From assembly GCA_016714605.1 (NCBI GenBank), contig JADKDL010000046.1, positions 1 through 5,625 on the forward strand: DNA of 5,625 bases, given 5' to 3'. The notes beneath the pieces are model-generated. The model did no database searches, was not told the DNA's origin, and saw only the letters and a program-made list of their open reading frames with translations. Every line of letters starts with the position of its first letter. Position 1 is the stretch's first letter. The position numbers and the translations under genes are program-made. Shown in pieces: positions 1 to 5,225 of the stretch. This DNA comes from Bacteroidales bacterium (lineage in GTDB: Bacteria > Bacteroidota > Bacteroidia > Bacteroidales > UBA1715).

Positions 1-422
1 CTCATAGTATCGGTAGTAGAAAAATGATTGTACAAAAGCAGATTACCCTTCTCTGAAACATAGGAATTAAGAATGTCATTAGCTCCGGGGGTGCTACCTA
101 TTTTTATATTGTATGTTAGCGACTCTTTGCATGATTCAGTATCTGATGCATGACTCCACATAAGCTTAATAAAATTACTGCCTCTTTCCGACCTTAATCC
201 AGTAGGCACAGAAGGCTTCATGTTTTTTGTAGTGATTTTATTTAAAAATAATTTCGTAACTACAGAATCTTCTGCATTGAATCCATTAATAAAAAGATCG
301 AGCGATCCATTTTTATCAAAATCAAACACCTCAATTTCTGTATAATAAAGAGGTTCAATTCCAAGATATTCTACCTGAGGGAAACTCTTTCCTGCTTTAT
401 TCTCATACAATTTGAGCGATGC
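1..422 (-). CDS. Third segment of the same gene: seventh propeller blade and start of a fibronectin-like domain, cut by the window edge
   Basis: Reading the minus strand from 422 down to 3 gives 140 codons without a stop. They begin ASLKLYENKAGKSFPQVEY, a typical inter-blade strand, and continue with the blade motif EVFDFDKNGSLDLFINGFN, which makes seven blades in all. After a short linker comes PSVPTGLRSERGSNFIKLMW and a SDTESCKESLTYNIKIGSTP stretch. This matches the fibronectin-like module that commonly follows VCBS repeats in Bacteroidota and carries a 'P-x-x-P-T-G-L ... L-x-W ... A-S-D ... L-T-Y-N-x-x-x-G-x-x-P' pattern. The frame is -1 relative to the previous segment and the junction lies between about 419 and 427. 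The protein continues beyond the left edge, so a C-terminal type IX secretion signal can be neither seen nor excluded. This segment has no start of its own. Confidence 0.75.
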
Positions 423-1453
423 CAACCCGATTCTATATCTTTACCAGAAACGAGTATATCTTTAAATCCATCGGCATTAAAATCCAATAACTGCAATGTA
501 GGATATTCTACAATTGAAAAATCGCTTAAAATCATCTTTGTAAAAGCTCCCTTTTTATCATTCAGATATACTTCAATAACATCTACATATTTGCTATTAT
601 ATCCCGCAACAACCAAGTCGCTATATCCATCATTATTTAAATCGGCAGCAATACAATCGGCATATGCCAAAGCTGCAATTCCATGATCTTTAACTTTCAC
701 AAAGCCAGTAGGTGTGTTTACCAATATAATGCTATGATATACATTATTAATATCTTTTCCGCAATAGAAAATATCTTTGTCTGAGTCATTCTCAATATCA
801 ATTACACATAAAGAAGATGACATAAGTGGCTCAAAAATTTGTTTGTTTTTTACAAAACCAGTATCTGAGTACATATACATAAACAATTGGGGCATACCCT
901 TAAGATCTTCACCTAGCATAACAATATCTTGCTTGCCGTCGTTATTTAAACCGGTAAAAATAATATCGCCCGACTCCTTAACCGCTGGAACCGTATATGT
1001 GTCATTGCGTGTAAACTCTCCTTGAATATTACTATATAGATGCAAAAATCCGCCTTCAAGGGCAAAGAAATCTAGATTGCCGTCTTTATTTAAATCTATC
1101 CACTTCGAATAGTCGGAAAACACGGTAGGTAAATCAATTTTTTGAGCGTTAATATTGCCATCTATATTTTTATAAATACTGTTTGGAAATAAAACATCAT
1201 AATCATTATCATTATCATAATCGCCTAAATCTACAGAATAATACGCATCTTCGTTTTCAATACTCAATTCTTCTTCAAAGGCAGGAATGCAAAGTTGTTT
1301 CTGCGATGACTCATATAACACCGATTTATAAACAATACTATCAATCATAGCGGAAACGAGTGGCACTTCAAAATGTTCACCAACCTGAGTGTTTTCGCCA
1401 ATGGTAGCAAACAAAACCAAATAATTTACTCCGGCTACAAGGCTAGTTTTCAA
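371..1453 (-). CDS. Central segment of the same gene: end of BNR-associated domain and six FG-GAP/VCBS propeller blades
   Basis: The frame is open beyond 1453 up to the frameshift near 1487; the TTG at 1453 is only the first formal start codon and is probably not used. The first 40 residues (SLVAGVNYLVLFATIGENTQ) complete the BNR-associated-like domain. Six repeats of the FG-GAP/VCBS type follow, each with an acidic calcium-type loop and a trailing D-hydrophobic strand: DLGDYDNDNDYDVLF, DLNKDGNLDFF, GLNNDGKQDIVML, DIENDSDKDIFY, DLNNDGYSDLVVAG and DFNADGFKDILVSG. Such repeats build integrin-alpha-like beta propellers in secreted adhesion or polysaccharide-binding proteins. The frame goes wrong after KDIESGW, at about 421: the last 17 residues before the stop at 371 are unrelated to the family, while the -1 frame continues sensibly. 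The segment assignment is firm; the biological role is unknown. Confidence 0.8.
   Translation of the reverse strand: MKTSLVAGVNYLVLFATIGENTQVGEHFEVPLVSAMIDSIVYKSVLYESSQKQLCIPAFEEELSIENEDAYYSVDLGDYDNDNDYDVLFPNSIYKNIDGNINAQKIDLPTVFSDYSKWIDLNKDGNLDFFALEGGFLHLYSNIQGEFTRNDTYTVPAVKESGDIIFTGLNNDGKQDIVMLGEDLKGMPQLFMYMYSDTGFVKNKQIFEPLMSSSLCVIDIENDSDKDIFYCGKDINNVYHSIILVNTPTGFVKVKDHGIAALAYADCIAADLNNDGYSDLVVAGYNSKYVDVIEVYLNDKKGAFTKMILSDFSIVEYPTLQLLDFNADGFKDILVSGKDIESGWHRSNCMRIKQERVSLR
419..427 (-). other. Frameshift 2: apparent loss of one base between propeller blades 6 and 7
   Basis: The coding strand reads GGT TGG CAT CGC and then runs to a stop at 371. Inserting one base (for example GGT TGG GCA TCG) continues as ASLKLYENKAGKSF and a complete seventh blade. 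The exact base cannot be fixed. It has the same sign as frameshift 1. Confidence 0.75.
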
Positions 1454-1458
1454 AGAGT

Positions 1459-2136
1459 CTATAAGAGTAGAAGTGGTGTTAATATTTTTGTTAAAAGTGT
1501 CAATCCGGTAACTGCAAAACTTTCATCGACAGTAGCTACATAGAGTGAAAGTTCGGAAATATTACTTTTATTGCTTATTTTACTGAAATCGAACTTAAGA
1601 TTTTGCAATAGAAATTCGCTTGTAGTCAACATATCGGTATTAATTTCTATGAAGTTAACCAGATAATTAGCTTCACCAACATGAGGCGAAAATTGATTGT
1701 AAGTGTACATTACAGGCGATGTTTCCTTAACCTGATACGACAGCTTAACCGAAGAAGAAAGCGGCGCACAGCCAATTTCAGTAATATCTAAATAGTAGAT
1801 ATCATCAGCTGGGCACTCCCACTCAATATATGCTTTTGTTGCTGAACAACCCAAAGCATTGCCACTATCGGCAGCAAAGAGTTTATATTCATAATCGGTA
1901 ATTTCGAGCTTTGTATGGACTGCATCATTATTGCTATTGCAAGTGCTGAAAACATAAATGTTTCCTTTTACCCCATCGAAACTCCAATAATAGGTATCAC
2001 CAGCAGCAGCATTAGCAAATTGTTTAGAATTGGTGATGGATAAATGCGTTAGTCCTGTATTTACTGCACATTGAGCATTTATTAGCTTAACGGTAGCAAA
2101 CAAAAGGATAGAGAGCAGAATAAGTCTATGTATCAT
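1459..2136 (-). CDS. N-terminal segment of a frameshifted exported FG-GAP/VCBS protein: signal peptide, PPC-like and BNR-associated domains
   Basis: This is the first of three open segments of one large gene. Seen: an ATG at 2136 followed by a hydrophobic stretch ending near residue 21 (LINA-QC), a good Sec signal peptide. Residues about 25-137 look like a bacterial pre-peptidase C-terminal (PPC)-like beta sandwich, with GDTYYWSF, IYVFSTC, a Cys-rich middle, and ECPADDIYYLDITEIGC. From about 155, the pattern ISELSLYVATVDESFAVTGLTLLT resembles, in pieces, the N-terminal domain associated with BNR-repeat sialidases. This frame ends in TLLTKILTPLLLL and a stop, but reading one base back at the T5 run 1485-1489 continues the domain as TKNINTTSTLIDSL and then NYLVLFATIGEN in the next segment. 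The product is probably exported to the periplasm or surface. Its substrate is unknown. I treat the stop as an indel artefact or a mutation, not the true end. Confidence 0.8.
   Translation of the reverse strand: MIHRLILLSILLFATVKLINAQCAVNTGLTHLSITNSKQFANAAAGDTYYWSFDGVKGNIYVFSTCNSNNDAVHTKLEITDYEYKLFAADSGNALGCSATKAYIEWECPADDIYYLDITEIGCAPLSSSVKLSYQVKETSPVMYTYNQFSPHVGEANYLVNFIEINTDMLTTSEFLLQNLKFDFSKISNKSNISELSLYVATVDESFAVTGLTLLTKILTPLLLL
1485..1489 (-). other. Frameshift 1: apparent loss of one A in a homopolymer
   Basis: On the coding (minus) strand the run C-A5-T is read ACA AAA ATA and leads to a stop after 11 further codons. With six A's it reads ACA AAA AAT ATT AAC and enters the long downstream frame directly. 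The join falls within one recognisable beta domain, so the two frames belong to one protein. Confidence 0.8.
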
Positions 2137-2504
2137 AATTAAAATATTGCAGTGTTTTCTATATCACATTCCTTAAGTGACATAAGTAGTTAAAGTTAGG
2201 TATTATTTTTAAATAACATAACATATAACTGCATATATTTTCCTTGAAATATGATGATTTTGCTCATGTTTTAACCGTTCTAATTTACTGATAAACATCA
2301 AGATGTAATGAGTGAAAATACGCAAATGCTTATACTATTGTTTATTTTTATTTTACCAATCCATTCTGCTCATACCAATACACACCGCGTTATACGCCCA
2401 GAAGTGCATATCATTATTTTTTGACGTATGACTGATTATTTATATTTTGTGTTTCATTTTTGCTTGCATTACTAATTAAATATTGAGGTAATAGATAATT
2501 TAAT
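2137..2504. other. A+T-rich intergenic stretch, leader of the minus-strand gene
   Basis: No convincing gene is found in these 368 bases apart from one doubtful small ORF listed separately. The part next to 2136 must hold the promoter of the exported propeller protein. On the minus strand, TAACTTTA at 2198-2191 is one base from the Bacteroidota -7 consensus TAnnTTTG and lies about 55 bases before the ATG. No good TTTG is found about 20 bases upstream of it, so this is only a weak promoter candidate. I see no tRNA, riboswitch or strong hairpin here. Confidence 0.5.
2308..2424 (+). CDS. Doubtful small ORF, 38 residues, hydrophobic N-terminal half
   Basis: An ATG at 2308 opens 38 codons closed by TGA at 2422-2424. 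Residues 7-18 (MLILLFIFILPI) are strongly hydrophobic and are followed by HSAHTNTHRVIRPEVH, so the peptide could be a tiny membrane peptide or a signal-like sequence. It matches no family that I recognise. It has no clear ribosome binding site or promoter, and an A+T-rich stretch can produce such an ORF by chance. It lies alone in the gap between the divergent propeller and TPR genes. Confidence 0.15.
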   Translation: MSENTQMLILLFIFILPIHSAHTNTHRVIRPEVHIIIF

Positions 2505-2526
2505 GAGACGCACGGCCGTGCGTCTC
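2505..2526. repeat. Perfect 22-bp palindrome, copy 1 of an interspersed element
   Basis: The half site GAGACGCACGG is followed directly by its exact reverse complement, centred between 2515 and 2516. It is strikingly G+C-rich in an A+T-rich gap. A second copy is at 4255-4282, and both copies share 28 identical bases when read with the following TACATT (2505-2532 and 4258-4285). A G+C-rich palindrome dispersed in intergenic DNA fits a REP-like or MITE-like element. From memory, GAGACGC-type palindromes recur in Bacteroidota genomes. It could also act as a hairpin in RNA. Confidence 0.85.
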
Positions 2527-2547
2527 TACATTTATATAATACCAATT

Positions 2548-2759
2548 ATAACCTGAATAGTATGCCTTTTTTGTGAATAGAACGGGGTAAAACTTGAATA
2601 GAATGGGTCATAACCTGAATAGAATGGGTCATAACCTGAATAGAATGCATAAAAAAGGTGAATAGAACGGGTCAAAACCTGAATAGTATGGGGTATTACC
2701 TGAATAGAACGCCCTAAAACCTGAATAGAACGCACTTTTTAGTGACTAGAATGGGGATA
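2548..2759. repeat. Array of ten imperfect direct repeats, period 20-22 bp, core TGAATAGAAYG
   Basis: The heptamer TGAATAG starts at 2554, 2574, 2595, 2616, 2637, 2659, 2680, 2701 and 2722, and a one-mismatch copy (TGACTAG) starts at 2743. Spacings are 20, 21, 21, 21, 22, 21, 21, 21 and 21. The conserved half is about (AA)CCTGAATAGAAYG. The other half varies: GGTCAT, GGGTAA, CATAAAAA, CCTTTTT, CCCTAA or CACTTTTT. Three central units (2591-2649) are almost identical. No coding explanation holds, because unit length is not a fixed multiple of three and the reverse-strand frame gives only low-complexity SIQV/FYSGYDP repeats. It may be a minisatellite, a protein-binding array or an iteron-like element; no replication gene is nearby. 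It ends just before the promoter candidate of the TPR gene. Confidence 0.85.
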
Positions 2760-2779
2760 CAAACTATTTAACAAAAAGC

Positions 2780-2811
2780 TTTGGTGGGTTTTATGAATAG
2801 TAGTAATTTAG
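2780..2811 (+). promoter_or_regulatory. Candidate Bacteroidota sigma-70-type promoter of the TPR gene
   Basis: TTTG at 2780-2783 and TAATTTAG at 2804-2811 are separated by 20 bases. The known Bacteroidota consensus is TTTG, a spacer of about 19-21, and TAnnTTTG, so there is one mismatch in the -7 element. Transcription would begin near 2818 and give a leader of about 47 bases to the ATG at 2865. The site lies immediately downstream of the repeat array. It also argues against translation starts at 2781 or 2793. Confidence 0.4.
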
Positions 2812-2864
2812 AAAAGGAAACAGAAAAACATTGCAAATTTACAAAATTTAAAAACACATATAAA

Positions 2865-4157
2865 ATGAGACAAAAAACAACTATAATTCTATTCCTTTTT
2901 ACATTCATATCTGCCTTTGCCCAAGAAAAAAGCTTTAAAGAGCAATCTATAGAGCAATTTAAAAATGAAAATTATCCTTTAGCAATTCACTTAATGGAAC
3001 AAGCACTGCAAGAAAATCCGAAAGATGCAGAAGTTTATTATTATTTAGGATTTTTCAATCATTATAATGCCTATGACAGCAGGCCGTTAAAAGGATATAA
3101 TTCCAACTACTCCGATAAAATTCTAAAGTACCTTGACAAAGCACTGGAACTAAATCCAAATTATGGCGATGCAAAATATTTTTATATGGCAGAATGTTCG
3201 GCCGCTGCAATTAAAGCTTATCAAAAAGATAGCTTACATGAAGTAAAAAAATATTTTGAAAAAGCCTTTGCCAAAGGAATAGTACCTGAATGGGGTATAG
3301 AATTAGGGAAAAACATGCTTAACGCTTGCGAGAAAAATGCAATACTGTTTACTCATGGCGATTTTGCCTTAAATATGTGTTTGTTCACTCAATTACATTT
3401 TGAATATAGAAAAGACATATCAATTATTCCATTAGCCTTACTCGACAGACCTTCTTTTGATTTAGTTCTTTCTAAAAATAAAGATTCGGAATTTCTGAGA
3501 GGGGTAGATTTAGGATTAACAAAAGAACAAATACTTGACCTTCATCCTTACAAATGGGATACTACAACCGTTAGCATACCTATAACTCCAACTTTAACCA
3601 AACAGTTTTCAGTTCCTTCAAATTTCACAATGGATTGGGTCATCAAACCCGATTATTATACAGAAAGAACAGTATCAAGAATAGAAGGAGCTAAAATAAA
3701 AAAACAGGCATACCTTAGTCCAATCAAAGCTATGCTTCTTAATGTAGTAGAGACTAATAAATGGAATAGACCTATTTATTTCACCAACACTTTCGAACCA
3801 TTTTTTCTAGCCGGATTAGATGAATATTTTCAAGAATGCGGTTTAGTTTCAATTTTAACTCCGATAAAAACCCAAAACACCCCGTATCAAGTAAATGTTC
3901 CAACACTCGAAAATTTAGTTTTAAACACAAAATTAGATAAGCTAAAAACAATTATTAACAATGACTTTCCAAGAGTATCAGGAATTATTGGATTGTATGG
4001 AGATACTTATCTGGCATTAGCAAACTATTACAAATCGGAAGGAAAGCAAGAAAAAATTGCAGAAATAATAAAGAATTATAAACAGATTTTGCAAATTGGT
4101 TTTGACTTAGAAAATGAAATCCAAACATTGAGCAAACTTGAAGAGATGAATAAATAA
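2865..4157 (+). CDS. Exported TPR protein with a DUF2723-type C-terminal region
   Basis: I chose the ATG at 2865 (430 residues) because it is followed at once by a Sec signal peptide (MRQKTTIILFLFTF, ending SAFAQ at residue 20) and preceded by the A-rich leader usual in Bacteroidota. The open frame extends upstream to 2781, but that part is hydrophilic and overlaps the promoter candidate. Residues about 24-57 (NYPLAIHLMEQALQENPKDA) and 83-112 (YLDKALELNPNYGDA) are TPR units, and 122-155 may be a third. The rest resembles the soluble C-terminal part of DUF2723 membrane proteins (GT-C-like, related to protein O-mannosyltransferases): AILFTHGDF at about 159, YRKDISIIPLALLDRP at 181, and NKWNRPIYFTNTF followed by GLDEYFQECGLVSILTP at 299-333. 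No membrane span other than the signal peptide is seen, so catalysis is unlikely. A periplasmic scaffold or partner role is inferred. The gene appears monocistronic. Confidence 0.85.
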   Translation: MRQKTTIILFLFTFISAFAQEKSFKEQSIEQFKNENYPLAIHLMEQALQENPKDAEVYYYLGFFNHYNAYDSRPLKGYNSNYSDKILKYLDKALELNPNYGDAKYFYMAECSAAAIKAYQKDSLHEVKKYFEKAFAKGIVPEWGIELGKNMLNACEKNAILFTHGDFALNMCLFTQLHFEYRKDISIIPLALLDRPSFDLVLSKNKDSEFLRGVDLGLTKEQILDLHPYKWDTTTVSIPITPTLTKQFSVPSNFTMDWVIKPDYYTERTVSRIEGAKIKKQAYLSPIKAMLLNVVETNKWNRPIYFTNTFEPFFLAGLDEYFQECGLVSILTPIKTQNTPYQVNVPTLENLVLNTKLDKLKTIINNDFPRVSGIIGLYGDTYLALANYYKSEGKQEKIAEIIKNYKQILQIGFDLENEIQTLSKLEEMNK

Positions 4158-4164
4158 CTCCACT

Positions 4165-4187
4165 AATTGACGGTTACACCGTCAATT
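4165..4187 (+). terminator. Hairpin terminator of the TPR gene
   Basis: AATTGACGG (4165-4173) pairs perfectly with CCGTCAATT (4179-4187) across a 5-base loop. The stem begins seven bases after the TAA stop and is followed by a T-rich tract (TTATCTAATTTT, from 4187). This fits an intrinsic terminator. The same nine-base stem base recurs in the hairpin after the HEPN gene. Confidence 0.7.
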
Positions 4188-4254
4188 TATCTAATTTTCC
4201 GATAGTGAAATATTTTCATATTGTATCAAATTACAGGTTAAAAATGAATTACAG

Positions 4255-4282
4255 GTAGAGACGCACGGCCGTGCGTCTCTAC
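4255..4282. repeat. Perfect 28-bp palindrome, copy 2 of the interspersed element
   Basis: This is the longer copy: the arm GTAGAGACGCACGG is followed directly by its reverse complement. Copy 1 (2505-2526) lacks the outer GTA on the left but keeps TAC on the right, so it looks like a copy with a decayed or cut left end. The shared tail (TACATT) gives both copies the same orientation. The copies lie about 1.75 kb apart, on either side of the repeat array and the TPR gene. Confidence 0.85.
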
Positions 4283-4469
4283 ATTGGGTTGTGTACAAGA
4301 TAGGTTGTGTGCCTTATAAAACAATCAAATACATTTACTTCATAAAGTCTGTGTGCATACAACTTTGGCAATGTTTGGTATTAGAAGCTATAGTACAAAA
4401 TTAAAATAAAGAACATTTTAAATTATTTAAAGAAATATGGGTTACCTAATAAAATTAAAAAAAAATAAG

Positions 4470-4477
4470 TATTTTTG
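4470..4477 (+). promoter_or_regulatory. Candidate -7 element of the MNT/HEPN operon
   Basis: TATTTTTG matches the Bacteroidota -7 consensus TAnnTTTG exactly and ends 23 bases before the GTG start at 4501, leaving a short leader. No TTTG lies about 20 bases upstream (that stretch reads ACCTAATA), and an A9 run sits in the spacer. The A-tract might act as an UP-like element. In such A+T-rich DNA a chance match is quite possible. Confidence 0.35.
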
Positions 4478-4500
4478 AATTATATCTAACAAGTAAAACG

Positions 4501-4821
4501 GTGATAAACAATAACTCAAATACACTATCAATTATCAGAGACACTGCACATAGATTTATCCCTAATTGCAGAATTCTACTATTTGGTTCGCGTGCCAGAA
4601 ATGATAATAGTATTGATAGCGATTATGATTTTTTGATTGTTACCAAAGAACCAGTTTGTATTCAGGAAAAAAGAACTCTAAAATCGATAATCAGAAAAGA
4701 GTTGGCAAAATTTAAAATCCCTGCCGATATTTTGATTCTAAGTGAAGAAGAACTAAATTCAAAAAAAGAAATCAACGGTCATATTATTAAACAAGTTCTT
4801 CTCGAAGGAAAATCAATATGA
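4501..4821 (+). CDS. MNT-type nucleotidyltransferase domain protein, partner of the downstream HEPN gene
   Basis: This 106-residue protein has the minimal nucleotidyltransferase fold of the DNA polymerase beta superfamily (NTP_transf_2). Seen: LLFGSRARNDNSIDSDYDFL at residues 26-45, with the GS pair at 29-30 and metal-binding D41 and D43. D76 in IPADILILSEEE is a good candidate for the third carboxylate, so the active site appears intact. Known MNT proteins paired with HEPN proteins can act as antitoxins by adding AMP to the HEPN partner. That role is an inference here. The start is GTG at 4501; no ATG is in frame before the catalytic motif, and no clear Shine-Dalgarno sequence precedes it. 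Its TGA stop (4819-4821) overlaps the ATG of the HEPN frame as ATGA, which implies translational coupling. Confidence 0.88.
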   Translation: MINNNSNTLSIIRDTAHRFIPNCRILLFGSRARNDNSIDSDYDFLIVTKEPVCIQEKRTLKSIIRKELAKFKIPADILILSEEELNSKKEINGHIIKQVLLEGKSI

Positions 4822-4877
4822 ATTAAGCCACAAAAGAATTTATTCAACAATGGTTAATAAAGGCAAATGAAGATTTA
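4818..4877 (+). other. Original 5' end of the HEPN gene, interrupted by a stop at codon 3
   Basis: The ATG at 4818-4820 overlaps the stop of the preceding gene (ATGA). It is in the same frame as the HEPN protein but gives M-N-stop, with TAA at 4824-4826. After the stop, the frame reads ATKEFIQQWLIKANEDL and joins LVVEKL, the usual first helix of PF05168-type HEPN proteins (pattern W-x-x-K-A-x-x-D-L). The homology therefore extends through the stop, and a single base change (TAA from AAA, CAA or GAA) would account for it. No ATG, GTG or TTG lies between 4827 and 4877; ATT and ATA codons do occur. Confidence 0.75.
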
Positions 4878-5225
4878 TTGGTAGTTGAGAAACTTACCGA
4901 GCATGAAATTATAGCTACATCTTCGATTTGTTTTCATTGCCAACAAGCTGTTGAAAAATTTCTAAAAGCCTTTCTAATTACCAACGGAAAAAACATTAAA
5001 AAAACTCATAATATAGAATTTCTACTGTCAGAATGTGCCGATATTGATTCAATATTTGCAGAAGTTGACCCTAAAGAATTAAGCGAATTTGGTGTTGATG
5101 CCAGATATCCGGGTGATATGTATATTCCTAACGAAATTGAAACATTAGAATATAAAAAAATTGCTTTTGATATTAAAAATCTTGTAGAAAATAGGGTTTA
5201 TAAATTTATAGGATACAATAATTGA
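4878..5225 (+). CDS. HEPN domain protein (PF05168 type), N-terminus in doubt
   Basis: From the first conventional start after the stop (TTG at 4878) the product has 115 residues; from the coupled ATG at 4818 it would have 135, the usual family size. The hallmark HEPN helix is clear: SICFHCQQAVEKFLKAFLI followed by NGKNIKKTHNIEFLLSEC, and near the end the family's ARYPGDMYIPNEIETLEYKKIAFDI. HEPN proteins paired with MNT proteins are often RNase toxins or substrate-binding partners. I see no R-x(4-6)-H catalytic motif, so RNase activity is uncertain; PF05168 members often lack it. If translation begins at the TTG, the first helix is lost and folding is doubtful. Alternatives are a sequencing error at codon 3, a decaying toxin gene, or initiation at a non-standard codon. 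The stop codon lies inside the following hairpin. Confidence 0.82.
   Translation: MVVEKLTEHEIIATSSICFHCQQAVEKFLKAFLITNGKNIKKTHNIEFLLSECADIDSIFAEVDPKELSEFGVDARYPGDMYIPNEIETLEYKKIAFDIKNLVENRVYKFIGYNN

Larger units (their letters stand above)
4158..4500. other. Intergenic region with terminator, palindrome copy 2 and leader of the MNT/HEPN pair
   Basis: No gene of convincing length is present. Besides the terminator and palindrome listed separately, it holds two short direct repeats: AATTACAGGT at 4229-4238 and 4247-4256 (18 bases apart, the second abutting the palindrome), and GGTTGTGT at 4287-4294 and 4303-4310 (16 apart). The last 120 bases are very A+T-rich, with an A9 run at 4457-4465 just before the promoter candidate of the nucleotidyltransferase gene. 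Confidence 0.6.

Noticed and set aside
777..1025. Plus-strand ORF of 82 codons
   Set aside because: It lies antisense within the propeller blades, has no family resemblance or initiation signal, and the minus frame shows clear repeats over the same bases.
1480..1495. Programmed -1 ribosomal frameshift in the propeller gene
   Set aside because: The heptamer in frame would be A-AAA-ATA, which does not allow good A-site re-pairing; no strong stem-loop was noticed after it, and a second shift of the same sign lies in the same gene.
2532..2735. Minus-strand ORF of 67 codons with SIQV/FYSGYDP repeats
   Set aside because: It is the translation of the 21-bp DNA repeat. The frame changes where units are 20 or 22 long, and the conserved property is the DNA core, not the peptide.
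2548..2759. CRISPR array
   Set aside because: Units of 20-22 bp leave variable parts of only about 8-12 bases, units are degenerate, and there are no cas genes.
2548..2759. Plasmid replication origin with iterons
   Set aside because: The period is right, but there is no rep gene, DnaA box or other plasmid trait in the window; kept only as a comparison.
2781..2864. Upstream extension of the TPR gene to TTG 2781 or ATG 2793
   Set aside because: It would put a hydrophilic tail before the signal peptide and would overlap the promoter candidate; the ATG at 2865 fits an A-rich leader.
4818..4826. Reassigned TAA codon in the host
   Set aside because: The TPR gene ends at TAA (4155-4157) in the expected place, with a terminator directly after it, so TAA is used as a stop here.
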